Source: Thetidibacter halocola
GTDB taxonomy: Bacteria > Pseudomonadota > Alphaproteobacteria > Rhodobacterales > Rhodobacteraceae
DNA: 64,000 nt
Reading direction: 5' to 3'
NCBI RefSeq assembly: GCF_018224955.1
Contig: NZ_JAGTUU010000011.1
Location: 1-64,000 of the forward strand
The translations under genes were made by a program, and so were the position numbers. The notes under the pieces were generated by a model. The model saw only the letters and a program-made list of their open reading frames with translations. It was not told the DNA's origin and did no database searches. Of the stretch, positions 27,153-36,538 are shown piece after piece (the first letter of the stretch is position 1; every line of letters starts with the position of its first letter).

Positions 27153-28016
27153 ATGCGCCACCCTATCCTCGTTTCCGTTTGCGTGGCGGGCATCGCCGCG
27201 CTGTCGGCCTGTGACAAGACGATTGACAAGAACGCCGTCGACCGAAAGTTCCAGGACAGCCTGAACGTCATCGACGAATCCAACCTCAACGACGTCATGC
27301 TGTCGGCAGGCGATCCGAACGAGGCGGTGACCTATTTCGAGCGCGCCAGCGCCAACGCCCCGGAGCGCCTGGACCTCAAGCGCGGCCTCGCCGCCTCGCT
27401 GGTCAAGGCCAAGCGCATCCCCGAGGCGAAACGCGCCTGGGCCGAGGTCGTGGCCGATCCCGCCAGCACGCCCGGCGACCGGGTCGAACTGGCCGACACT
27501 CTGATCCGCGCCAACGACTGGGCCGAGGCGGAGCAGGTTCTGGACGCGATCCCGCCCACCGTCGAGACCTTCAAGCGCTACCGGCTCGAGGCGATGATCG
27601 CCGACGGCAACAAGGAATGGGACAAGGCCGACAGTTTCTATGAAACCGCCGTCGGCCTGACGACCCAGCCCGCCAACGTGCTGAACAACTGGGGCTATTC
27701 CAAGCTGTCGCGCGGCGACTTCGCGGGTGCAGAGCGGCTGTTCATCGACGCGATCCGGCAGGACCGCTCGCTGTTCACCGCCAAGAACAACCTTGTTCTC
27801 GCCCGCGGCGCGCAGGGCAACTACACGCTGCCCGTGGTGCCGATGACGCAGATCGAACGCGCCAACCTGCTGCACACGCTGGGCCTTGCGGCGGTCAAGC
27901 GCGGCGACGTGCAGATCGGCAAGGGCCTGATGCGCGAGGCGATCGAGACCCATCCCCAGCATTTCGAGGAAGCGGCGCGCTCGCTCGACGCGCTCGAAGC
28001 CAGCGTCACGAATTGA
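27153..28016 (+). CDS. TPR lipoprotein of the Tad locus (TadD-like), second
   Basis: A 287-residue lipoprotein (MRHPILVSVCVAGIAALSAC, lipobox LSAC) with TPR-like helical repeats through most of its length, including PNEAVTYFERASANAPERLDLKRG, ANDWAEAEQVLDAIPPT, NVLNNWGYSKLSRGDFAGAERLF and GLAAVKRGDVQIGKGLMREAI. It is longer than the first TPR protein and is the closer match to TadD in size. The prepilin peptidase gene starts 7 nt after its stop. Having two TPR lipoproteins in series suggests separate roles, perhaps secretin piloting and assembly scaffolding, but this is inference. Confidence 0.87.
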   Translation: MRHPILVSVCVAGIAALSACDKTIDKNAVDRKFQDSLNVIDESNLNDVMLSAGDPNEAVTYFERASANAPERLDLKRGLAASLVKAKRIPEAKRAWAEVVADPASTPGDRVELADTLIRANDWAEAEQVLDAIPPTVETFKRYRLEAMIADGNKEWDKADSFYETAVGLTTQPANVLNNWGYSKLSRGDFAGAERLFIDAIRQDRSLFTAKNNLVLARGAQGNYTLPVVPMTQIERANLLHTLGLAAVKRGDVQIGKGLMREAIETHPQHFEEAARSLDALEASVTN

Positions 28017-28023
28017 GGCGGCG

Positions 28024-28524
28024 ATGGACATCGCCGCCAGCGCCGCCCTGTGGTTCGCACCGTTCGTGGTGCCGCTCTGTCTTTATGTCTGCTGGACGGA
28101 CATGGCGACGATGCGCATCCGGAACCATGCCGTCGTGGCGCTGTTCATCATCTATGCCGTGGTGGGGCTGATCGCCCTGCCGCTGGACGCCTACCTGTGG
28201 CGCTACCTGCACCTGGCCGTTGTCCTGGTGGCGGGGATCGCGCTGAACGCGGGCGGGGCGATGGGCGCGGGCGATGCCAAGTTCGCCGCCGCCGCCGCCC
28301 CATTCATCCATATCGGAGACCTGCGGCTGCTGGTCTTCCTGTTTGCCGCGACCCTGCTGGCGGCCTTCAGCGCGCATCGCCTGGCCAAGCACACGGCCCT
28401 GCGCCGCCTCGCGCCCGACTGGGTCAGCTGGAAAAGCGGGCAGCGTTTCCCGATGGGGTTGGCCCTGGGCGGCACGCTGGCCATCTACCTGCTGCTCGGC
28501 ATCTGGATCGGCCGCCCGGCCTGA
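28024..28524 (+). CDS. cpaA: Tad prepilin peptidase CpaA (TadV)
   Basis: CpaA/TadV is the A24-family aspartic peptidase that cleaves Flp prepilin leaders. The 166-residue membrane protein has five or six hydrophobic helices. The two catalytic aspartates are visible in the first cytoplasmic loop (YVCWTDMATMRIRN) and in the GxGD motif GAGDAKF. The large N-methyltransferase domain of classical type IVa peptidases is absent, as is normal for the Tad class. It is the last core Tad gene; its substrates should be the three pilins at 17454-18163. Confidence 0.93.
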   Translation: MDIAASAALWFAPFVVPLCLYVCWTDMATMRIRNHAVVALFIIYAVVGLIALPLDAYLWRYLHLAVVLVAGIALNAGGAMGAGDAKFAAAAAPFIHIGDLRLLVFLFAATLLAAFSAHRLAKHTALRRLAPDWVSWKSGQRFPMGLALGGTLAIYLLLGIWIGRPA

Positions 28525-28619
28525 GCCTGCGGGGGCCAAGAAACATCCCCGCCCAAGCCCCTGATTTGCCACAAAGCCGCGCGATCTTGTGCCCAACACA
28601 AGAAACCGGAGGCCGAGCC

Positions 28620-29933
28620 ATGAACATGCAGATCGGAGAGGTGACCGCACCGCCCCCACCACGTCGGCTGGAGGATGTCGGGCTGTCGCCGGTGATGATG
28701 CGGGACATCCTGCTCAAGACCCTGTTCCGCAAGAACACCAACCTGCCCACCACGCTGGCGCGGGCCGTCTGCCTGCCCGTTCCCATCACCCAGGAACTGA
28801 TCGACTCGGCGCGTAGCCAGGGTCTGCTCGAGGCGATGGGCACGCTGGGGCCAGGCGGCGCCACGTCCGCCGAGATGCCCTACCAGCTGACCGACAGCGG
28901 CAAGGCCCGCGCGCTGGATGCGCTGGCGCAGTCCGAGTATTTCGGCCCGATGCCGGTGCCGCTGGAGATGTATCGCGAGCAGGTCTCGCGCCAGTCGATC
29001 CGCAACATCCATATCTCGCGCGAGCAACTGACCGGTGCGATGAGCCACCTGGTCCTGCCGGAGAACCTGATCTCGAATCTCGGCCCGGCCGTGTCCTCCG
29101 GTCGCTCGATCCTGATGTATGGCCCGCCCGGCAACGGCAAGTCCTCGATCTCGAACGGCATCCGCGACGCGATGGGCGACCGTATCTATGTGCCGCTCGC
29201 GCTGGAGTATTCCGGCCAGGTGATCTCGGTCTATGACCCGATCGTGCATTCCCGCGCCGAGGACGATTCGGACAACCCCAACAGCCTGCGCCGCACGTCG
29301 CGCTTCGACCGTCGCTACATGCTGTGCCAGAGGCCCACGGTCATCACCGGCGGCGAGCTGTCGCTGTCCATGCTCGACCTCGTCTATAACCCGACCGCCC
29401 GCACCTACCAGGCGCCCTTGCAGTTGAAATCGACCGGCGGGATCTTCATCGTCGACGACCTCGGCCGCCAGGCCGAACCGCCGCAGAAGCTGGTCAACCG
29501 CTGGATCGTCCCACTGGAAGAGGGCAAGGACATCCTCGCGCTGCAATCGGGCGAGAAGTTCGAGGTGCCCTTCGACACGCTGGTGATCTTCTCGACCAAC
29601 TTCCATCCCAACGAGATCTTCGACCAGGCCGCGCTGCGCCGGATCTTCTTCAAGATCAAGATCGACGGCCCCGCCCAGGAGGACTTCCTCAAGATCTTCG
29701 CGCTGGTGGCCCGCAAGAAGAAGATGCAGCTGGACGAGGCCAGCCTCGTGCACCTGCTCAAGACGAAGTATCCCACCATCGGCAACGTCTACGCGAACTA
29801 CCAGCCCGTCTTCCTGGTCGACCAGATGATCGCCGTTTGCGACTTCGAGGGCTGGCCCTACAAGATGACGCCGGAACTGGTGGACCGCGCCTGGGGCAAC
29901 ATGTTCGTCCGCGACGAGCATATCGTGAAGTGA
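28620..29933 (+). CDS. AAA ATPase adjacent to the Tad locus
   Basis: A 437-residue cytoplasmic ATPase. After an N-terminal helical region (residues 1-135) comes a AAA-type core with Walker A GPPGNGKSS (from residue 168, K174), a Walker B-like GGIFIVDDLGRQ, and the sensor segment DTLVIFSTNFHPNEIFDQAALRRIFFKIKI. It resembles a family of predicted ATPases with chaperone activity that often lies beside Tad genes. The start follows CCGGAGGCCGAGCC. It lies 95 nt downstream of cpaA and may be in the same operon. Its role in pilus biology is not established. Confidence 0.8.
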   Translation: MNMQIGEVTAPPPPRRLEDVGLSPVMMRDILLKTLFRKNTNLPTTLARAVCLPVPITQELIDSARSQGLLEAMGTLGPGGATSAEMPYQLTDSGKARALDALAQSEYFGPMPVPLEMYREQVSRQSIRNIHISREQLTGAMSHLVLPENLISNLGPAVSSGRSILMYGPPGNGKSSISNGIRDAMGDRIYVPLALEYSGQVISVYDPIVHSRAEDDSDNPNSLRRTSRFDRRYMLCQRPTVITGGELSLSMLDLVYNPTARTYQAPLQLKSTGGIFIVDDLGRQAEPPQKLVNRWIVPLEEGKDILALQSGEKFEVPFDTLVIFSTNFHPNEIFDQAALRRIFFKIKIDGPAQEDFLKIFALVARKKKMQLDEASLVHLLKTKYPTIGNVYANYQPVFLVDQMIAVCDFEGWPYKMTPELVDRAWGNMFVRDEHIVK

Positions 29934-29941
29934 CGGCCGGA

Positions 29942-29961
29942 TCCGCGCGCGACCGCGCGGA
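29942..29961 (+). terminator. hairpin after the AAA ATPase gene
   Basis: TCCGCGCG (29942-29949) and CGCGCGGA (29954-29961) make a perfect 8-bp stem with a CGAC loop, 8 nt after the stop codon. It lacks a T tract, but its position between the Tad locus and the tRNA suits transcript termination. Confidence 0.5.
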
Positions 29962-30051
29962 CCGTTCCGACCCATCGCGGCGATACACGGCGCATTCCGC
30001 CCAATTGCCCCTTGACGCCCCTGCCCCGTCCGCTTAATCACCCGCCACGTT

Positions 30052-30128
<77 letters not shown>

Positions 30129-30388
30129 CACCCCTCTCTCACATCCGGATGCTCACGGGACAGGCACTGCCGATGCTGGCCGGACGCTGCCCCCCGCGGT
30201 GCCATCGACAGGCGCCAAGGGGCGCGTCAGGTTCTGGTTTCGGGGCGGATTGGCAGTCGAAATAGGGCCGCCGTCGAATGGGAATGAACACAAGACGATT
30301 GATTTTTTGCGCGCGATAAGAAAACTTGGCGGGTAGGAGAAAGCATGCCCACGGCATCAAAGCGGTCGCTTGGCCGGGATTGGACAGC

Positions 30389-31414
30389 GTGAAGAAGATT
30401 CGCAACATGGAGGAGTTCGCGGCGCGCAGCGGCATCTCGCGCCCGACGGTGTCGAAGTATTTCAACGACCCCGAAAGCGTCCGCCCCTCGACCCGCGAGC
30501 GGATCGAGAAGGCGCTGGAACGCTACGAATTCCGCCCCAACCTGTTCGCGATGAACCAGAACCGCAAGCTGACCAAGAATGTCGGCATCGTGGTGCCGTT
30601 CCTGTCCGACCCGGTGTTCGCCGAGCACGCCCGCGCCATCGAGCAGCGCAGTATCCAGGCGGGCTATCGCCCCTTCATCTTCAGCGCCTATGGCCGGCCC
30701 GAGGTCGAGGTAGAGATCCTCGACAGCCTGCGCTCGCTGAAACCGGCGGGCGTGCTGCTGGCACCGCTTGGCCGCGCATCGGACAAGGCCGAGATCGAGA
30801 AATTCTGCCGCGACGTGCCCACCGTCCTGTTCGACAGCAACATCGACGGCATGGGCGAAGCCTTTGTTGGCTCTGACAATTTCAGTTTCGTCAACCAGAC
30901 GGTGGACTACCTGGTCCGCACCGGAGAGCCGCCCTGCTTCTTTGAGATGCGCAGGCCCGCCAACCCCAACGCGAACAAGCGACGCGCTGCCTACATCGCC
31001 GCAATGCAGCGACATGGGCTGGAACCCCAGGTGATCCAGATCGAGGGCGATGGCTGGGGCTTCGAGGAAATCGGGCGGCAAGGCGCGCTGCGCGCCTTCG
31101 AGGACCGCGCCCTGCCCGGCAACACCGTGCTGTGCAGCAACGACCGCCTCGCCATCGGCCTTCTGTCGGCCTGCTATGACCGAGGCTTGCGTGTAGGCCG
31201 GGGCGAGGGCTGCGCGCTGCGCGTGGCCTCGCATGACGACCATCCCTTTGCCCGTTTCACCTGCCCGTCCCTGACCACGGCGGCGCATGATTACGAGGCC
31301 GTGGCAGAGCGTAGCGTGCAGACCCTGCTGGAGGTGATCGACGCCGGCGGCAGCCTGGCCGACCGCAAGGAAACGCTGTTTCCGGCGCACCTGGTCCTGC
31401 GCGCATCGGCCTGA
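30389..31414 (+). CDS. LacI family transcriptional regulator of the polyol operon
   Basis: A 341-residue repressor-type protein. The N-terminal LacI HTH reads EEFAARSGISRPTVSKYFNDPESVRPSTRERIEKAL with the hinge-helix segment YEFRPNLFAMNQNR, followed by a periplasmic-binding-protein-like sensor domain (from NVGIVVPFLSDPVFAEHARAIE). It starts at GTG 30389 behind GGGATTGGACAGC; an ATG at 30410 would cut into the HTH region. It lies directly upstream of smoE in the same direction, 88 nt away, with two dyads in the gap, so it most likely controls the polyol operon in response to a sugar alcohol or a derivative. Confidence 0.9.
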   Translation: MKKIRNMEEFAARSGISRPTVSKYFNDPESVRPSTRERIEKALERYEFRPNLFAMNQNRKLTKNVGIVVPFLSDPVFAEHARAIEQRSIQAGYRPFIFSAYGRPEVEVEILDSLRSLKPAGVLLAPLGRASDKAEIEKFCRDVPTVLFDSNIDGMGEAFVGSDNFSFVNQTVDYLVRTGEPPCFFEMRRPANPNANKRRAAYIAAMQRHGLEPQVIQIEGDGWGFEEIGRQGALRAFEDRALPGNTVLCSNDRLAIGLLSACYDRGLRVGRGEGCALRVASHDDHPFARFTCPSLTTAAHDYEAVAERSVQTLLEVIDAGGSLADRKETLFPAHLVLRASA

Positions 31415-31419
31415 GTAAT

Positions 31420-31433
31420 TTTACGCGCGTAAA
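31420..31433. promoter_or_regulatory. LacI-type operator palindrome upstream of smoE
   Basis: TTTACGCGCGTAAA is a perfect 14-bp palindrome with the central CG typical of LacI-family operators. It ends 7 nt before the -35 box of the smoE promoter and starts 6 nt after the regulator gene's stop codon. Confidence 0.65.
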
Positions 31434-31440
31434 TTTTTTA

Positions 31441-31469
31441 TTGACGCGAATCGACATTCGCTGCAATGT
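31441..31469 (+). promoter_or_regulatory. smoE promoter with internal dyad
   Basis: TTGACG (31441-31446) and CAATGT (31464-31469) are 17 nt apart, a good sigma70-type match. Within the spacer lies a perfect inverted repeat GCGAAT-CGAC-ATTCGC (31446-31461), a possible second operator where a bound repressor would block RNA polymerase. The smoE ATG follows 33 nt after the -10 box. Confidence 0.6.
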
Positions 31470-31502
31470 TGGCGCCATCATCCAAGCATAGGGAGGACAG
31501 GG

Positions 31503-32810
31503 ATGAGCTTCGCAAACGCACTTCGTGCGGCGACTTCGCTCGCACTCGTGTTCGGCGCCACGGCGCAGGCCGAGACCATTACCATCGCAACCGTCAACAA
31601 CGGCGACATGATCCGCATGCAGGGTCTGACCGAGGATTTCACCACCAAGACCGGACACACGGTCGAGTGGGTGACCCTCGAGGAGAACGTGCTGCGCCAG
31701 CGTGTCACCACGGACATCACCACCAAGGGTGGCCAGTTCGACATCATGACGATCGGCATGTACGAGACTCCGATCTGGGGCAAGAACGGCTGGCTCGTCC
31801 CGCTGGACGACCTCAGCGCCGAATATGACGTCGACGACCTGCTGCCGGCCATGCGCAACGGCCTCAGCTATGACGGCACGCTCTTTGCGGCGCCGTTCTA
31901 TGGCGAAAGCTCGATGATCATGTATCGCACCGACCTGATGGAAAAGGCCGGGCTGGAGATGCCCGAGGCACCGACCTGGCAGTTCATCCGCCAGGCCGCA
32001 GCGGCCATGACCGACCGCGCCAACGACATCAACGGTATCTGCCTGCGCGGCAAGGCCGGCTGGGGTGAGGGCGGCGCCTTCATCACCGTCACCGCCAACT
32101 CGTTCGGCGCACGCTGGTTCGACGAAGAGTGGAACGCCCAGTTCGACCAGCCCGAGTGGAAAGAGGCGCTGGAGTTCTTCGTCGGCATGATGTCGGAATC
32201 GGGCCCGGCCGGCTATGCCACCAACGGCTTCAACGAGAACCTCTCGCTGTTCCAGCAGGGCAAGTGCGGCATGTGGATCGACGCCACCGTGGCAGCATCC
32301 TTCGTGACCAACCCCAACGACTCGAGCGTCGCCGACAAGGTGGGCTTTGCCCTGGCGCCGAACTCCGAGGGTGTGGAAAAGCGCTCCAACTGGCTCTGGG
32401 CCTGGGCGCTGGCGATCCCCGCCGGTACGCAGAAGACCGACGCGGCCAAGCAGTTCATCGAATGGGCGACCTCGAAGGACTACATCGAGCTCGTGGCCGC
32501 GAAAGAAGGCTGGGCCAACGTTCCCCCGGGCGCGCGGACCTCTCTCTATGAGAACCCGAACTACATGGAAGTGCCCTTCGCCAAGATGACGCTGGACTCG
32601 ATCCTGTCGGCCGACCCGAACAACCCGACGGTCAAGCCGGTTCCCTATGTCGGCATCCAGTTCGCCGCCATCCCGGAATTCGCGGGCATCGCGACCGAAG
32701 TCAGCCAGGAGTTCTCGGCCGTCTATGCCGGCCAGCAATCCGTGGACGAAGCCCTGGCCAAGGCGCAGGCCCTGACCAACGACGCAATGGAAGCCGCGGG
32801 CTACCGCTAA
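31503..32810 (+). CDS. smoE: polyol ABC transporter substrate-binding protein
   Basis: A 435-residue periplasmic protein with a Sec signal (MSFANALRAATSLALVFGATAQAE), belonging to the family 1 sugar-binding proteins. It contains QGLTEDFTTKTGHTVEWVTL, a typical opening of sorbitol/mannitol binding proteins, and lies first in an operon matching smoEFGK-smoS-mtlK of Rhodobacter sphaeroides, which imports glucitol (sorbitol) and mannitol. AGGGAGGACAGGG precedes the ATG. A 9-bp hairpin follows the stop codon and probably helps make the binding protein more abundant than the membrane subunits. Confidence 0.93.
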   Translation: MSFANALRAATSLALVFGATAQAETITIATVNNGDMIRMQGLTEDFTTKTGHTVEWVTLEENVLRQRVTTDITTKGGQFDIMTIGMYETPIWGKNGWLVPLDDLSAEYDVDDLLPAMRNGLSYDGTLFAAPFYGESSMIMYRTDLMEKAGLEMPEAPTWQFIRQAAAAMTDRANDINGICLRGKAGWGEGGAFITVTANSFGARWFDEEWNAQFDQPEWKEALEFFVGMMSESGPAGYATNGFNENLSLFQQGKCGMWIDATVAASFVTNPNDSSVADKVGFALAPNSEGVEKRSNWLWAWALAIPAGTQKTDAAKQFIEWATSKDYIELVAAKEGWANVPPGARTSLYENPNYMEVPFAKMTLDSILSADPNNPTVKPVPYVGIQFAAIPEFAGIATEVSQEFSAVYAGQQSVDEALAKAQALTNDAMEAAGYR

Positions 32811-32823
32811 GCGTTCCTCCCCA

Positions 32824-32853
32824 CCGGGGGGCGGCCCAAGGGCGGCCCCCCGG
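32824..32853 (+). other. hairpin after smoE
   Basis: CCGGGGGGC (32824-32832) pairs perfectly with GCCCCCCGG (32845-32853) around a 12-nt loop, starting 13 nt after the smoE stop. It lies in the 115-nt smoE-smoF gap with no T tract. A role in protecting or attenuating the message after the binding-protein gene is likely. Confidence 0.6.
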
Positions 32854-32925
32854 ACCCCAGAAAAACTCTTTACATCTCAGAGTTCCGCGAAAAGACGGCT
32901 CGTCCGTCAATGGAAGAGGCTTGCC

Positions 32926-33804
32926 ATGGCGACCCAGCATTCCCGATCCGCCGCCCGTCTGATGATGGCGCCCGCTGTGATCCTGCTCTTGGGCTGGATG
33001 CTGGTGCCGCTGACGATGACGCTGTTCTTCTCGTTCAAGAAATACCTGCCGATGCGCGGCGACTCCCTCGAAAACGGCCTCGAATGGGTCGGCTTCGAGA
33101 ATTACGTGCGCTTCATCGGCTCCAGTTCCTTCTGGCCCAGTGTGCAGGCGACGCTTGTGATCGTCGGCGGCGTGCTGGCCATCACCGTGATCCTGGGCAT
33201 CTTCCTGGCGATCCTGCTCGACCAGCCGTTCTGGGGACAGGGCGTCGTCCGCATCCTCGTGATCGCCCCGTTCTTCGTCATGCCGACCGTGTCGGCGCTG
33301 GTCTGGAAGAACATGTTCATGGATCCGGTCAACGGCATCCTGGCGCATCTGTGGCGCTTCTTCGGGGCAGAGCCGGTGTCCTGGCTGTCGGATGCCTCGC
33401 TGCAGTCGATCATCATGATCGTCTCCTGGCAGTGGCTGCCCTTTGCCACGTTGATCCTGCTGACCGCGATCCAGTCGCTGGACAGCGAACAGCTGGAAGC
33501 GGCCGAAATGGACGGCGCCCCGGTCGTGCAGCGCTTCTTCTACATCGTGCTGCCGCATCTCGGCCGGGCGATCACCATCGTGATCCTGATCCAGACGATC
33601 TTCCTTCTGTCGATCTTCGCCGAAATCTTCGTCACGACCGGCGGCGCCTTCGGCACCCGGACGCTCACTTACCTGATCTTCCAGCGGGTCATCGACAGCC
33701 AGAACATCGGGCTCGGTTCCGCCGGCGGTGTCTATGCGATCATCCTCGCCAACATCGTCGCCGCCTTCCTGATGCGCATCGTCGGAAAGAACCTCGATGC
33801 CTGA
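32926..33804 (+). CDS. smoF: polyol ABC transporter permease
   Basis: A 292-residue inner-membrane permease of the MalF type with six transmembrane helices, starting MATQHSRSAARLMMAPAVILLLGWMLVP. The binding-protein-dependent transport signature (EAA loop), which contacts the ATPase, reads LEAAEMDGAPVVQRFFYIVLPHLGRA near residues 190-215. It pairs with SmoG and SmoK to move the polyol delivered by SmoE. AAGAGGCTTGCC precedes the ATG. Confidence 0.94.
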   Translation: MATQHSRSAARLMMAPAVILLLGWMLVPLTMTLFFSFKKYLPMRGDSLENGLEWVGFENYVRFIGSSSFWPSVQATLVIVGGVLAITVILGIFLAILLDQPFWGQGVVRILVIAPFFVMPTVSALVWKNMFMDPVNGILAHLWRFFGAEPVSWLSDASLQSIIMIVSWQWLPFATLILLTAIQSLDSEQLEAAEMDGAPVVQRFFYIVLPHLGRAITIVILIQTIFLLSIFAEIFVTTGGAFGTRTLTYLIFQRVIDSQNIGLGSAGGVYAIILANIVAAFLMRIVGKNLDA

Positions 33805-33823
33805 TCCAGGCACCCGTCGCGCT

Positions 33824-33880
33824 CCGGCCCTCGGCCGGGTCGCCCCCCTCACCCAAGAGGTCCCGGCACGAGGCCGGGAC
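33824..33880 (+). other. two hairpins in the smoF-smoG gap
   Basis: CCGGCC-CTC-GGCCGG (33824-33838) is followed by GTCCCGGC-ACGAG-GCCGGGAC (33860-33880). Both stems are perfect. The second ends just before the GGGAGA ribosome site of smoG, so it could tune smoG translation or message stability. Confidence 0.5.
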
Positions 33881-33893
33881 GGGAGACGCTGAC

Positions 33894-34724
33894 ATGGCAC
33901 GCTCTACCACGACCCGCCGAAAGATCATCACCACCGCCGCCGCCTGGGCCGTCGGCCTGCTGATCTTCTTCCCGATCTACTGGACCATCCTGACCAGCTT
34001 CAAGACAGAGGCCCAGGCGATCAACGACCCGCCGCTGTTCTTCTTCTTCGACTGGACGCTGGAAAACTACGCCGTCGTCCAGGAGCGATCGGACTACATG
34101 CGCTTCCTGTGGAACTCGGTCATCATCTCTGGTCTCTCGACGCTGCTGGGGGTCATGATCGCGGTCCCTGCCGCCTGGTCGATGGCCTTTGTGCCCTCGC
34201 GGCGCACCAAGGACATCCTGCTGTGGATGCTGTCCACCAAGATGCTGCCCGCTGTCGGCGTCCTCTATCCGATCTCGCTGCTCTTCGTGAAGTTCGGCCT
34301 GCTGGACACGCGGACAGGCCTGGTCGTGGTGCTGATGCTGATCAACCTGCCGATCATCGTCTGGATGCTCTACACCTACTTCAAGGAGATCCCCGGCGAG
34401 ATCCTCGAGGCGGCCCGGATGGACGGCGCCACACTGCGCGAGGAAATCGTCTACATCCTGACGCCGATGGCCATTCCCGGCATTGCCTCTACCATGCTGC
34501 TGAACTTCATCCTGGCCTGGAACGAGGCGTTCTGGACACTCAACCTGACCGCCGCCAAGGCCGCCCCGCTGACCGCCTTCATCGCCAGCTATTCCAGCCC
34601 CGAGGGCCTGTTCTTTGCCAAGCTCAGCGCGGCATCCACCATGGCCATCGCCCCGATCCTGATCCTGGGCTGGTTCAGCCAGAAACAACTTGTCCGAGGC
34701 CTGACCTTCGGCGCCGTTAAGTGA
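33894..34724 (+). CDS. smoG: polyol ABC transporter permease
   Basis: A 276-residue permease of the MalG type, beginning [21 protein letters not shown], with six predicted helices. The EAA loop reads [30 protein letters not shown] around residues 168-197. It ends [12 protein letters not shown], a C-terminus typical of MalG-family proteins of polyol systems. The start follows GGGAGACGCTGAC. smoK starts 10 nt after the stop. Confidence 0.94.
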   Translation: MARSTTTRRKIITTAAAWAVGLLIFFPIYWTILTSFKTEAQAINDPPLFFFFDWTLENYAVVQERSDYMRFLWNSVIISGLSTLLGVMIAVPAAWSMAFVPSRRTKDILLWMLSTKMLPAVGVLYPISLLFVKFGLLDTRTGLVVVLMLINLPIIVWMLYTYFKEIPGEILEAARMDGATLREEIVYILTPMAIPGIASTMLLNFILAWNEAFWTLNLTAAKAAPLTAFIASYSSPEGLFFAKLSAASTMAIAPILILGWFSQKQLVRGLTFGAVK

Positions 34725-34734
34725 GGAAAGACAC

Positions 34735-35735
<1,001 letters not shown>

Positions 35736-35739
<4 letters not shown>

Positions 35740-36509
35740 CACGGCTTGCAGGAAAGACCGCGCTGATCACCGGCGCGGCGCGCGGCATCGGCCTGGCCTT
35801 TGCCCGACGCTACGTCGCCGAGGGCGCGCGCGTGGCCATCGCCGATATCGACATCGTCCGCGCCCGGGCCTCTGCAGCAGAGATCGGTGAAGCCGCCATC
35901 GCCGTCGAGATGGACGTGACGCGGCAGGACAGCATCGACGCCGCGGTGACCGAGACGGTTGCAGGGCTGGGGCAGATCGACATCCTGATCAACAACGCCG
36001 CGATCTTTACCGCCGCCCCCCTGATCGAGATCGAGCGCCGCGATTTCGACCGCGTCTTTGCGATCAACGTGGCGGGGTGCCTGTTCACCATGCAGGCCGT
36101 CGCCCGCCACATGATCGAGGCAGGCATCAAGGGCCGGATCATCAACATGGCGTCGCAGGCGGGCCGGCGGGGCGAGTCCCTCGTCGCCGTCTACTGTGCG
36201 TCCAAGGCGGCGGTGATCTCGCTCACGCAATCGGCGGGGCTGAACCTGATCCGGCACGGCATCAACGTGAACGCCATCGCGCCCGGCGTGGTCGATGGCG
36301 AGCATTGGGACGGCGTCGACGCCTTCTTTGCGAAATACGAAGGCAAGGCGCCCGGCCAGAAGAAACGCGAAGTCGGCGAGGCGGTGCCGTTTGGCCGCAT
36401 GGGAACGGCGGACGACCTGACCGGGATGGCCGTGTTCCTGGCCTCGGACGATGCCGAATACATCGTCGCCCAGACCTACAATGTCGACGGCGGCAACTGG
36501 ATGAGCTGA
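35736..36509 (+). CDS. smoS: sorbitol dehydrogenase, short-chain family
   Basis: A 257-residue short-chain dehydrogenase. In R. sphaeroides the orthologue oxidises sorbitol to fructose and galactitol to tagatose with NAD. The cofactor motif is TGAARGIG (residues 12-19), with D38-type acidic residues after the second strand (IADIDI) favouring NAD. NNAA follows, and the catalytic triad is visible as S140, Y153 and K157 (YCASK). The start overlaps smoK, and mtlK begins 29 nt after the stop. Confidence 0.92.
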
Positions 36510-36538
36510 TGGACGGAAACGCGCAAGGGGGAATACCC

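Noticed and set aside
30303-30324. A T-rich GCGCGC sequence upstream of the regulator gene as a second LacI operator
   Set aside because: It resembles the smoE palindrome only loosely and is not symmetrical, so it is mentioned in a finding but not listed as a site.
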